NCBI RefSeq assembly: GCF_002909485.1
Contig: NZ_PPXG01000003.1
Location: 186,001 to 250,000, forward strand
DNA from: Stutzerimonas stutzeri
GTDB lineage: Bacteria; Pseudomonadota; Gammaproteobacteria; Pseudomonadales; Pseudomonadaceae
DNA: 64,000 nt
Direction of reading: 5' to 3'
Below the pieces are notes generated by a model. It was given only the letters and a program-made list of their open reading frames with translations, did no database searches and was not told the DNA's origin. A program made the translations under genes and the position numbers. Shown one piece after another: positions 1-8,724 of this stretch (position 1 is its first letter; each line of letters begins with the position of its first letter).

Positions 1-1
1 A

Positions 2-1054
2 GAGCAGCGCACCGACAGTCGCGCGGTATTCGGCCAGGTCACTTGGCACGCCACCGAGCGCCTATCGATAACGCCAGGGCTGCGATACACCCGTGAACGC
101 AAACAGGGTTGGCTGTCGCGCAGTGTTTCCGGTTTGGCGCCGCTTGGCCCCGACCTGGTTTCGCAGATCGGCGGCACCCTGCTGCGCGATACGACGCTGG
201 GAGGCGAGTACTACCGGCGCGATACGATTGCCGAAAGCAATGTGTCGGGACAACTGGCCGCCGGTTATCAGTTCCGTGAAAATCTGTTTGGCTATGCCAG
301 CTGGTCTCGTGGCTACAAGGCCGGTGGCATAAACCTCGATGTGGTGGGTCCGAATGTCGAGCCAACCTTCGATGCCGAGAGAGTGACCTCGTTCGAGATC
401 GGTCTGAAGAGCGCTTTTTTCAACCAACGCATGATGCTCGATATGGCGGTGTACCAGGCTGAAGCGGAGGATTATCAGGCACTGACCAACCGGGCTCCGG
501 TGAACGAATACGCCCCGCCGATCCGCGACAACCTAATCAACGTGGGCAAAGTTCGGTTGCGTGGGGTCGAGCTGAACGGACTGCTGCGAGCAAACGAAAG
601 GGTCGACCTTAGACTGGGTATCGCTTGGAGCGATGCCCGCTATCGCGACTTCCGCAACGCACCGTGCTCGCCGACCAGCGCGCAATGGTCCTGCGACTTG
701 ACGGGTAAACGCCTGTTCAATGCACCGGAATGGAGCGCTACGGCCGGCGTCGACTATCGCTATCCGCTGGAGCAAGGGCTAGAGCTGTTCAGCGGCGTCG
801 ATTACAGCCTGCGCACTGGCTACTACGGCACGCTCGAGGGCGGTCCCGGCAGTTATCAGCCGACCTATGCGCTGACTAACCTCCGGCTGGGCCTCCGCCG
901 TAGCGATAAGCGCTGGGAGACCGAGTTGTGGGCTCGAAACATGTTTGACCGCGAGTACATTACCGCCGTGTACGCGCAACTTGGCGCCGGTGACTATGGC
1001 GTGTTGACTGGTGACCCAAGGAGTGTCGGCGTGACCCTTCGTACACGCTGGTAG
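2..1054 (+). CDS. TonB-dependent outer-membrane receptor, C-terminal part (5' end outside window)
   Basis: The frame is open from base 2, so the gene begins left of the window and only the last 350 residues are visible. They form the C-terminal beta-barrel of a TonB-dependent receptor. Near the left edge is a run like AVFGQVTW followed by LSITPGLRYTRERK, and later GYKAGGIN, FEIGLKSAFFNQRMMLD, NVGKVRLRGVELNG and WARNMFDREY, all typical barrel strands of this family. The protein ends in an aromatic residue (TLRTRW), as expected for Bam-dependent outer-membrane barrels. The plug and TonB box are not visible, so the ligand (siderophore or other) cannot be named. The next gene starts about 400 bases downstream, and a weak hairpin between them suggests separate transcription. 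Confidence 0.88.
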   Translation, partial: EQRTDSRAVFGQVTWHATERLSITPGLRYTRERKQGWLSRSVSGLAPLGPDLVSQIGGTLLRDTTLGGEYYRRDTIAESNVSGQLAAGYQFRENLFGYASWSRGYKAGGINLDVVGPNVEPTFDAERVTSFEIGLKSAFFNQRMMLDMAVYQAEAEDYQALTNRAPVNEYAPPIRDNLINVGKVRLRGVELNGLLRANERVDLRLGIAWSDARYRDFRNAPCSPTSAQWSCDLTGKRLFNAPEWSATAGVDYRYPLEQGLELFSGVDYSLRTGYYGTLEGGPGSYQPTYALTNLRLGLRRSDKRWETELWARNMFDREYITAVYAQLGAGDYGVLTGDPRSVGVTLRTRW

Positions 1055-1458
1055 TTTCCTGCCATTCGTCGGGACCTTGCTCTGGCACGTCGTGCGACCA
1101 GCTAGGCGCATCCGCTCCAGCAAAGGTCGGGTCGTTTGTGACTCCTCTCGGTAGGCCATATACGGCGGTGCTCTGCGCAAGAGCGCCGTTGCACCCCTGC
1201 TTTTTACGGCTTTTCTCCAGCGCGGGACAACGCATCTTTTTGCAACCCTGGTTCCCGCCTGCCCGTCTTGTCGCTATTTCGTTACATCCGCAATCTGCCG
1301 CCCTTTCTTTGACGTCAGTAGGTCTGTCGTCCAGGCACGGATCGCCGCAGAAGGCATGTGCATGGACAACGCTGCTGGTGACGCGGACCTGCTGACCAAG
1401 CAGGTAGAGCGAGCCAGGAGGGTGCAACAGGCTTACTGCAACCGCAGGAGGCGTTGTG
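1055..1458. other. 404-base intergenic region between the receptor gene and the giant repeat-protein gene
   Basis: I see no convincing gene here. A plus-strand frame of about 85 codons at 1138-1395 has no ribosome-binding site and no recognisable protein features. The region holds a weak terminator-like hairpin (listed separately) and, at its right end, the AGGAGG ribosome-binding site of the next gene. A TTGACG hexamer at 1309-1314 could be a -35 element, but no acceptable -10 lies 16-18 bases downstream. Confidence 0.6.
1163..1205 (+). terminator. Possible weak terminator downstream of the TonB receptor gene
   Basis: Bases 1163-1174 can pair with 1180-1191 around a five-base loop (GCGCA), including three G-U wobbles. 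A short T tract (TTTTT) follows about eight bases later, near 1200. The distance between stem and T tract makes it a weak intrinsic terminator at best. Confidence 0.3.
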
Positions 1459-4400
1459 GTGCCAGGTAACGTTCGCAGGAAGCGCCTGTTGCAGGTGTTG
1501 GTGGGGAGCCTCTGGGCAGGTCTGACTTTGCTGCCGCTGGGTGCGCATGCAGACCTGGGGGTGAGCAAGACGCGCGCAGCGGGATTTGCCGATCCGAAGT
1601 TCATCGGTGATACCGACGGCTTTCTGATTCACCTCACCAACAGCTTCGCCAACGGCGACATCACCAATGTCACGTTTACCGACACCATGCCGGCGGGCTT
1701 CCAGGTCGCCGGTGGCGGTCTGGTATTCGCCGAGTGTCGCGACGGCGCGGGCACCGTGACGGGCTCGCTGAGCAACGGCAATTTTCCTGGCACCATCAAT
1801 GCGCCGCTGGGCAGCAACACCATCGTTCTCAACGGTGGCGTGATCCCGCCCATGAACGGCGGCTCCGAGGCGGGCTTCTGCGACATCGTGGTGCAGGTCA
1901 CCAGCCTGAGCGGCAACGGCACCAACCTGATCCCCGCAGGTTCGGTTTCCGGCATGCATTTGGGAAATCCGGTGGTCAACGCCGATCCGGCGCAGCAGTC
2001 GCTGAATTTCAACACGTTGCCGGTACCGAGCATCAGCAAGAGCTTCTCGCCCAACAGCATCGTCAAGGACGATCAGCCTACCCGGCTGAGCATGACCATC
2101 ACCAACAACGCCGCACAGCCGCTGCCGCTCAATGGTGCCGGCGATACCCCGTCGTTTGGCATCCGTGACCGCCTCGGCGACTACGGCCTGCGGGTGGCGC
2201 CGACGCCGGATGTGCAGATTAGCTGCGGTGCCACGCCGCCCAGCTTCGCGCCGGCGCCGGGCGATACCGAGATTCGAGCTGTTGGCGGAACAGTCCCCGC
2301 CAACAGCGGCTGTACCCTGAGCGTGCTGGTGGTGGCCGACGGCTCCGACAGCGCCTATTCGACCACGGTCAACAACGTCATCAGCCGCACCACCGATTTC
2401 GCCAACCAGCGCGGCCTGGTGCCGCCGGCAAATGCCTCGGCCAACCTGACCGTCACCGCGCCGCTGCGTGTGGCCAAAACGTTCGTTCCCGCCACGGTAG
2501 CCAAGGGCCAGGAAGCGACGCTGCGCATCACCCTGACCAACGCCAGCCCACTAAGCACCATGGTGCTGGGCACCTTCAGTGATGTCATCGACAACGGCGC
2601 CGGCCTGCTGACCATCACCTCGGCGCCTAGCGCCAACTGCACCGGCGGCTCCAGTCTTGCCGGTCTGGGCGGCGTCGGCAGCTCGACTTTGCAGATGACT
2701 GGCGGAACGCTGGCCCCTAATACCAATTGCGTGATCACCGTGCCCTACACCGCCGATCTGGCGGTGGCCGGTGTACCGCAAGCCTTCACCAACACCATCG
2801 CGCCCGGCGATGTGAACGTCATCAGCCCGGCGGATGTGGTCAGTCAGGGGGTAAGCGCCTCGGTCAACGTGGTCGACCAGTTTCTGGTGGAGAAGACCAG
2901 TCGCCCGGCCATCGCTGCGCCCGGTAACCCGGTGCAGTTCGTGGTGACCACGCGCAACTATTCGACCAGCCCGCAAAACGGCGTTTCGCTTACCGACAAT
3001 CTGCCCAACGGCATGCTTCTGCTCGCTCAGCCGGCGCCCGCATTGAGCGGCACCGGTTGCAGCGCGCTCAGCGTCGGCGGCAGCGCCAGCACGCCGGTAT
3101 TCACCTTCGACATGCCGGCCGGCAGCAATGGCGGCTCGGCGAACTGCAGCGTGACCTTCTGGGCCATGGTGCCGGCCGGCGCGCCCGCCGGTGCCATCGT
3201 CAACCAGATCCCGGCCGGTGGCGTCTGCACCCCCGGCAATATCTGCAACCACGTCTCCACCGACGCTTCGTTCAGCGTCAGCAGCAGCGTGCTGACAGTG
3301 GAGAAAAGCTTCGACGCCAGCTCCAAGCCCGAGGGAACGGCAGCGACCATGACCATTGAGCTGGTCAACCTGTCCGCCCAGCCGCTCACCAGCGTCAGCC
3401 TTACCGACAACCTGCCGCTGGGAAGCAACGGCACGCCGATGCTGGTGGCCTCGCCGAACAACGCATCCAGCACGTGCGGCGGCACCATCACTGCGGTGCC
3501 CGGCAGCAATCAGGTGGTCCTCAGCGGCGCCAGTGTACCGGCGCGTGCCGGCGGTGGTCTGGATGCTGCGGGACGCTGCCGTCTGCGAGTAAACGTTACC
3601 GGGGCTGCTGGCCAATACGACAACCGTGTGGCCGCCAGCGCCACCCAGACCTTCGCCGACAACAGCACCGACACGTTGACCAGTCCCGAGGTTGTGGCGA
3701 CCATCAACTTCCTTTCGGCGCTGAGCGGCAGCAAGTCCTTCACCCCGAACCGCATCCAGCCCGGCGGCCGCTCGACCGTCACCCTGACCCTGAGCAACAG
3801 CCAGGCGGGCGTGCTGAACGGTGTAGCGATCAGCGACAACCTGCCGGCCGGCATGACCGTGGCCAGCCCGGCCAATGCCTATTCGACGTGCGCCGGCTCG
3901 CCGGTGATTGCCGCCGCGCCTGGCACTTCGCTGGTTAGCCTCAGCGGTGCGCAGCTCGCCGGCAACAGCAGCTGTGCGCTGCTGTTCGATGTCACCGCCA
4001 CTGGCGGCGGCAACTGGATCAACAGCATTGCGCCGGGCCAATTGACGGCCGCAGGCGGTGTGCAGAACGTCGCCCCCTTCGGTGCGACCCTGCAGAACGG
4101 CAGCGGCGGGGCCGTCACGGTTGGCGTCAACCACGCCAGCGCCAGCGTAGCGGCGCCGGGTGCGGTGACGCAGCTGACGCTGACGCTGTTCAACGGCGGT
4201 GGTCTGGACCTGACGAACCTCAGCCTGGGCAACTTCTTTACCGACACCGGTCTGGCGGGCGGCACCCTCACTGGTGAACGCATCGCCAGCGTGCCCAATG
4301 CGGTGACCAACTGCAGTGGCGGAGTGGTCAGTGCCGCGCCGAATTCCACCTCGTTCAGCCTGGGTGGGGTCAGTCTGGCCGTCGGTGAGACCTGCTCGGT

Positions 4401-7400
4401 GACCGTCGACGTGACCATGGCGACCACCGGGACCGTGATTGCCACAGTCCCGGTTGGCGCGATTACTACTGACCAGGGCGTGAGTAATACGTCCTCTCCA
4501 TCCACCAGCCTGCAGACCAGCACCGGCCTCGGCGTGACCAAGCAGTTCACCCCTGGTGTGGTGGCGCCAAACGAGCGCTCGCGCCTGCGCATCACCTTCT
4601 ACAACCCGACCTCGCAACCGATCGACGATCTGACGCTGACCGACAGCTATCCGGCAGGGCTGGTCAGTGCCAGTCCGGCCAACGCCCTGACCACCTGCCA
4701 GGGCACTGTCAGCAGCGCTGCAGGCCAGGTCAGCATCAGCGGCGGCAACATCGCCGCGGGCAGCAGCAATGCGCCGGCCAGCTGCTATGTGGAAGTCGAC
4801 GTGCTCTCGTCGACCCAGGGCGATTACCTCAACGTCATTCCGGCCGGTAGCATCAGTGCCACCACCGGCGGCAGCCCAATCAGCAACAACGAACCGACCA
4901 GCGACATCCTGCGGGTCAAGGCGCCGATCATCGTGCATAAGGCGATTGCCACCCGCACGCTGGATGCGGGCAATCCGGTCGGCTTCACCACCGGTACCGC
5001 CACTGGCAACGCCGGTACGGCCTACACCCTGAGCATCCGCCTGGACAACCCGAACAACGCGCCGCTTAGCGGCCTTGGCTATCTCGACAGCCTGCCCAGC
5101 GGCCTGGTGGTAGCGCCGGTGCCGGCGATCGCCAACAGCTGTGGCGGCAGCGTCACTGCCACGCCTTCGGCGATCTCGGTACGCCTGGCCGGCGGCAGCC
5201 TGGCGGCCAACGGCAACTGCGTGGTCAGCGTCGCCGTGCTGAGCAACGTCGCCGGCAGCTACACCAACACCATCCCTGCCGGCGGCGTGACCAGCTTCGA
5301 GGGCGTCAGCAACAGCGAACCGACCCGCGCCCGGCTGGTGATCTCCAGTCCGCCTACGGTCAGCAAGCAGTTTGCCCCGGCGGTGATCGCGCAAAACGGC
5401 ATCTCGCGGCTGACCATCTATATCAACAATCCGAATGCTGCAGCCATCACTCTGACTGCGGCGCTCACCGACAATCTACCGGATGCGCCGGGCCAAGTAC
5501 GCGTTGCGGCAGTACCGAACCTGGGCGGCACCTGCCCGGCGGCTAACATCACCGCCAGCGCAGCAGCGACCTTCGTGCGCCTGACCAGCGGCACTGTAGT
5601 GCCGGCAGGTGGCTGCACCATCGAGGTGGATGTCACCGCGAATACTGCCGGTGAGCACACTAACGTGATCCCGGCCGGCGCACTGCGTACCGATCTGGGC
5701 GACAACCCCGAGCCGGCCTACGCACCGCTGACCGTCAGTACCCAGGGTTACATCTCCGGGCGCGTGTACCTGGACAACAACCAGGACGGCGTCTTCCAGG
5801 CCGGTTCCGACACGCCGCTGAGCGGGGTTCCGATCGAGCTGCGTAGCGGCACCAGTTGTGCCAGCGGCACGCCGGTCACCGGCATCAATGGCCTGCTCAA
5901 TCCGATCAATACCGATGCGGCGGGCAACTACCTGTTCGCCGGCCTTCCGACGGGCACCTACTCGGTCTGCCAGGCAACCCAGCCTGCGGGAACGCTCAAC
6001 GCGCTGCCGGTAGCCGGCAACATTACCCCGGCCAACGGTAGCAGCGGTACACCGGGCTCTGCCGGCAACGCCAGCGAAACCAGCAGCCAGATCGAGGGCA
6101 TCGTCCTCAATGGCGACGGCGCGAGCGGTGAAGTCAGCGGATCGCAGCGCAACGACTTCCCCGAAGTTGCACCGGCCAGCATCAGCGGCGCGGTCTTCAT
6201 CGACCAGAACAACGACGGTATCCGTCAGGGCAGCGACAGCGGCCTGGCTGGTGTAGTGATCAACCTAAGCGGTACTGACTGGCAGAACCGCCCGGTCAAC
6301 GCGACCACCAACACCGACGCCAGCGGTAACTATCGCTTCAGCGGCCTGCAGCCCGGCACCTATACGGTCACCGAGCCGACACAGCCGGCCGGAACCGCCA
6401 ATGGCCTGACCGTGGCCGGCAATAGCGCCGGTGCAGCGCCAGGCGTGACCGCGGCAGGCACCGTGCCCAGCGCGATCAGCGGCATCACACTGACCTCGGG
6501 CTACATCTCGGAAGAGAACAATTTCGCCGAGATCGTCAGCGGCCGAATCATCTATGGACGCATCTTCCATGATCGCGACACCGATGGTGCTCCGAGCAGC
6601 GGTGATGGCGGCCTGGGCGGCGAAACGGTGGAGCTGATTGGCCAGGACATCAACGGCAACCCGGTCAGTCTGAGCACCGTGACCGCAAGCGACGGCACCT
6701 TCAGCTTCATCGGTCTGCCGCCTGGCATCTATGACTTGCTGCAGCCCAATCAACCCAGCGGGCTGCTCAATGGCTCGACCACTGCAGGCAGCGCCAGTGG
6801 CGTGGTCAGTGAAGGTCCGAGCCGCATCAGCAGCATCGACCTGACCAGCACCATGCTCTCGGTCGACAACTGGTTCGCCGAGGTTAGTATTCCCGGTCTG
6901 TCGGGCACGGTCTGGATCGATACCAGCCACGACCGAGTTTTGGACCCAGGCGAGACGCGCCTGGCGGGTTGGACCGTCGAACTGGTGCAGGGCGGTGCAG
7001 TGGTCGCCACGACTCAGTCCGACGCTAATGGCGCCTATGCCTTCAGTAACCTGACGCCGGGCAGCGGCTACGAAGTGCGCTTCCGCCATCCGGAAACCGG
7101 CACGCTGTTCGGCCGGCCAGTACCCAACGAGCAGGGGCTGGCGCACACGCCGGGCACTGCCGGCCCGGGCAACCCGGCTGGTGCTGACAACCGCGACGGC
7201 ACCCTGAGTAACATCACCATCACCGCGGGCCGCAATGTCGTCGAGCAGAGTCTGCCGATCGACCCCGCCGGGGTGGTATATGACGCCATCAGCCGGCAGC
7301 CAGTGCGCGGTGCAGTGGTCAGCATCAGCGGTCCGGCCGGCTTCACGGCTGCTCAAGTGCTGGGCGGTTCGCTGCAGCAGATCACCGCTGCCGATGGCCT

Positions 7401-8724
7401 GTATCAGTTCCTGCTGTTGTCCAGCGCGCCTGCCGGTACCTACACACTGATGGTCACCGCTCCCAGCGGTTACCTGCAAGGGCCGTCAGCGCTGATTCCG
7501 GTGTGCGCCAATACCCTGCAGGTCGGGGCGATTCCCGATCCTGCGCTGGTGCAGACCAGCAACCAGGCACCAGCGGAAGCGGTGACCCTGCACGACGCCG
7601 CTACCTGCCCGGCCAGTTCCGCAGGGCTCGGCGCCAACAACGGCACTACTCAGTACTACTTCAGCTTCGTTCTTGGTTCCGGCTCGGCGGACGTGGTCAA
7701 CAACCACATCCCGCTTGATCCTATCCTCGGCGGCGCCATTGTGATGACCAAGAACACCGCCAAGGTCAACGTGACCCGCGGCGAACTGGTGCCCTATGTG
7801 CTGACCGCGCGCAACACGCTGTCCACCACGCTGACGGGCATCGCCATCGAGGACCAGATGCCGCCGGGCTTCAAGTACATCAAGAACTCGGCTCAGATCG
7901 ACGGCGTGCCGGTCGAGCCGCTGGTCGAGGGTCGGCGTCTGCGCTGGCCTGAACGCACCCTCAATGGCGGCCAGTCGGTAAGGATCAAGCTGCTGCTGGT
8001 GGTGGGCTCTGGCGTTGGCTTCAACGAGTACATCAACCAGACCTGGGCGCTGAATCTTGCTGCCGCTGCGCGGGTGTCGAACGTCGCCACCGCCAGCGTG
8101 CGGGTTGTCGCCGACCCGACCTTCGATTGCTCGGACCTGATTGGCAAGGTCTTCGATGACCAGAACCGCAACGGCTACCAGGACGAAGGTGAGCCCGGCA
8201 TTCCCGGTGTGCGCGTTGCCACGCCCAAGGGCTGGCTGGTAACGACTGATGAATACGGTCGCTATCACATCGCCTGTGCCGATGTGCCAAGCGAGCTGCG
8301 TGGCAGCAACTTCATCGTCAAGGTCGACGAGCGCAGCCTGCCAAGCGGCTACCGGATCATTACCGAGAACCCGCGTGTGGTGCGCATGACCCAGGGTCGC
8401 CTGGTCAAGGCCAACTTCGGTGCGAGCATCCATCGTGTGGTGCGTCTGGACCTGAACAGCGATGCCTTTGGGACTGGCAACCAGCTGACCGCGCAGTACC
8501 AATCACGCCTGGAAGAAGTCCTGAAGCTGCTCTATGCCGAGCCGTCGATTCTGCGCATCGCTTACCGCATGCCGGTGGAAGGCAAGATCAGCGATGCCCG
8601 CGCCCGGGTTGCGTATGTGAAGGACTGGATAAAGGAGCATTGGGAGCCCCACGACTGCTGTTACGACCTGCAACTGGAGGAAGAAATCGTACCGGCGACT
8701 GACAGCGTGGAGGTGATCCGATGA
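1459..8724 (+). CDS. Giant secreted DUF11 / SdrD B-like repeat protein (about 2,420 aa)
   Basis: A very large modular surface protein of unknown partner. The start is one of two adjacent GTG codons (1456 or 1459). AGGAGG at 1446-1451 is 7 bases from the second, which I prefer. A Sec signal peptide follows (RRKR, a hydrophobic stretch, then GAHA before DLGVSK). Residues about 30-1430 hold ten DUF11-type repeats of about 140 aa, each beginning like 'xxxVxKxFxP', with 'LTDNLPxG' near the middle and 'NxIPAGxV' near the end. Residues about 1430-1930 hold four SdrD B-like domains (ISGxVxxDxNxDG ... GxYxFxxLxPGxY), then a carboxypeptidase-regulatory-like domain (about 1936-2020), another DUF11 unit (about 2093-2225), a fifth SdrD-like domain with an acidic NRNGYQDEGE loop (about 2228) and a C-terminal segment resembling a degenerate OmpA domain (about 2330-2420). 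An adhesive or scaffold role is inference. The stop overlaps the next start (ATGA). Confidence 0.85.
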   Translation: MPGNVRRKRLLQVLVGSLWAGLTLLPLGAHADLGVSKTRAAGFADPKFIGDTDGFLIHLTNSFANGDITNVTFTDTMPAGFQVAGGGLVFAECRDGAGTVTGSLSNGNFPGTINAPLGSNTIVLNGGVIPPMNGGSEAGFCDIVVQVTSLSGNGTNLIPAGSVSGMHLGNPVVNADPAQQSLNFNTLPVPSISKSFSPNSIVKDDQPTRLSMTITNNAAQPLPLNGAGDTPSFGIRDRLGDYGLRVAPTPDVQISCGATPPSFAPAPGDTEIRAVGGTVPANSGCTLSVLVVADGSDSAYSTTVNNVISRTTDFANQRGLVPPANASANLTVTAPLRVAKTFVPATVAKGQEATLRITLTNASPLSTMVLGTFSDVIDNGAGLLTITSAPSANCTGGSSLAGLGGVGSSTLQMTGGTLAPNTNCVITVPYTADLAVAGVPQAFTNTIAPGDVNVISPADVVSQGVSASVNVVDQFLVEKTSRPAIAAPGNPVQFVVTTRNYSTSPQNGVSLTDNLPNGMLLLAQPAPALSGTGCSALSVGGSASTPVFTFDMPAGSNGGSANCSVTFWAMVPAGAPAGAIVNQIPAGGVCTPGNICNHVSTDASFSVSSSVLTVEKSFDASSKPEGTAATMTIELVNLSAQPLTSVSLTDNLPLGSNGTPMLVASPNNASSTCGGTITAVPGSNQVVLSGASVPARAGGGLDAAGRCRLRVNVTGAAGQYDNRVAASATQTFADNSTDTLTSPEVVATINFLSALSGSKSFTPNRIQPGGRSTVTLTLSNSQAGVLNGVAISDNLPAGMTVASPANAYSTCAGSPVIAAAPGTSLVSLSGAQLAGNSSCALLFDVTATGGGNWINSIAPGQLTAAGGVQNVAPFGATLQNGSGGAVTVGVNHASASVAAPGAVTQLTLTLFNGGGLDLTNLSLGNFFTDTGLAGGTLTGERIASVPNAVTNCSGGVVSAAPNSTSFSLGGVSLAVGETCSVTVDVTMATTGTVIATVPVGAITTDQGVSNTSSPSTSLQTSTGLGVTKQFTPGVVAPNERSRLRITFYNPTSQPIDDLTLTDSYPAGLVSASPANALTTCQGTVSSAAGQVSISGGNIAAGSSNAPASCYVEVDVLSSTQGDYLNVIPAGSISATTGGSPISNNEPTSDILRVKAPIIVHKAIATRTLDAGNPVGFTTGTATGNAGTAYTLSIRLDNPNNAPLSGLGYLDSLPSGLVVAPVPAIANSCGGSVTATPSAISVRLAGGSLAANGNCVVSVAVLSNVAGSYTNTIPAGGVTSFEGVSNSEPTRARLVISSPPTVSKQFAPAVIAQNGISRLTIYINNPNAAAITLTAALTDNLPDAPGQVRVAAVPNLGGTCPAANITASAAATFVRLTSGTVVPAGGCTIEVDVTANTAGEHTNVIPAGALRTDLGDNPEPAYAPLTVSTQGYISGRVYLDNNQDGVFQAGSDTPLSGVPIELRSGTSCASGTPVTGINGLLNPINTDAAGNYLFAGLPTGTYSVCQATQPAGTLNALPVAGNITPANGSSGTPGSAGNASETSSQIEGIVLNGDGASGEVSGSQRNDFPEVAPASISGAVFIDQNNDGIRQGSDSGLAGVVINLSGTDWQNRPVNATTNTDASGNYRFSGLQPGTYTVTEPTQPAGTANGLTVAGNSAGAAPGVTAAGTVPSAISGITLTSGYISEENNFAEIVSGRIIYGRIFHDRDTDGAPSSGDGGLGGETVELIGQDINGNPVSLSTVTASDGTFSFIGLPPGIYDLLQPNQPSGLLNGSTTAGSASGVVSEGPSRISSIDLTSTMLSVDNWFAEVSIPGLSGTVWIDTSHDRVLDPGETRLAGWTVELVQGGAVVATTQSDANGAYAFSNLTPGSGYEVRFRHPETGTLFGRPVPNEQGLAHTPGTAGPGNPAGADNRDGTLSNITITAGRNVVEQSLPIDPAGVVYDAISRQPVRGAVVSISGPAGFTAAQVLGGSLQQITAADGLYQFLLLSSAPAGTYTLMVTAPSGYLQGPSALIPVCANTLQVGAIPDPALVQTSNQAPAEAVTLHDAATCPASSAGLGANNGTTQYYFSFVLGSGSADVVNNHIPLDPILGGAIVMTKNTAKVNVTRGELVPYVLTARNTLSTTLTGIAIEDQMPPGFKYIKNSAQIDGVPVEPLVEGRRLRWPERTLNGGQSVRIKLLLVVGSGVGFNEYINQTWALNLAAAARVSNVATASVRVVADPTFDCSDLIGKVFDDQNRNGYQDEGEPGIPGVRVATPKGWLVTTDEYGRYHIACADVPSELRGSNFIVKVDERSLPSGYRIITENPRVVRMTQGRLVKANFGASIHRVVRLDLNSDAFGTGNQLTAQYQSRLEEVLKLLYAEPSILRIAYRMPVEGKISDARARVAYVKDWIKEHWEPHDCCYDLQLEEEIVPATDSVEVIR

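Noticed and set aside
1309..1337. TTGACG at 1309 as promoter of the giant operon
   Set aside because: No acceptable -10 hexamer at 16-18 bases, so I did not list it.
1138..1395. Possible 85-codon gene upstream of the repeat protein
   Set aside because: No ribosome-binding site, overlaps a hairpin, and the peptide has no recognisable features.
2551..5394. A 947-codon open frame on the minus strand across the giant repeat gene
   Set aside because: It is antisense to a well-supported coding region, has a His/Arg/Ala/Gly-rich composition without domains, and arises from codon bias of the high-GC repeats.
6265..7479. A 404-codon minus-strand frame over the SdrD-like domains
   Set aside because: Same explanation: mirror of a biased coding strand, no homology recognised.
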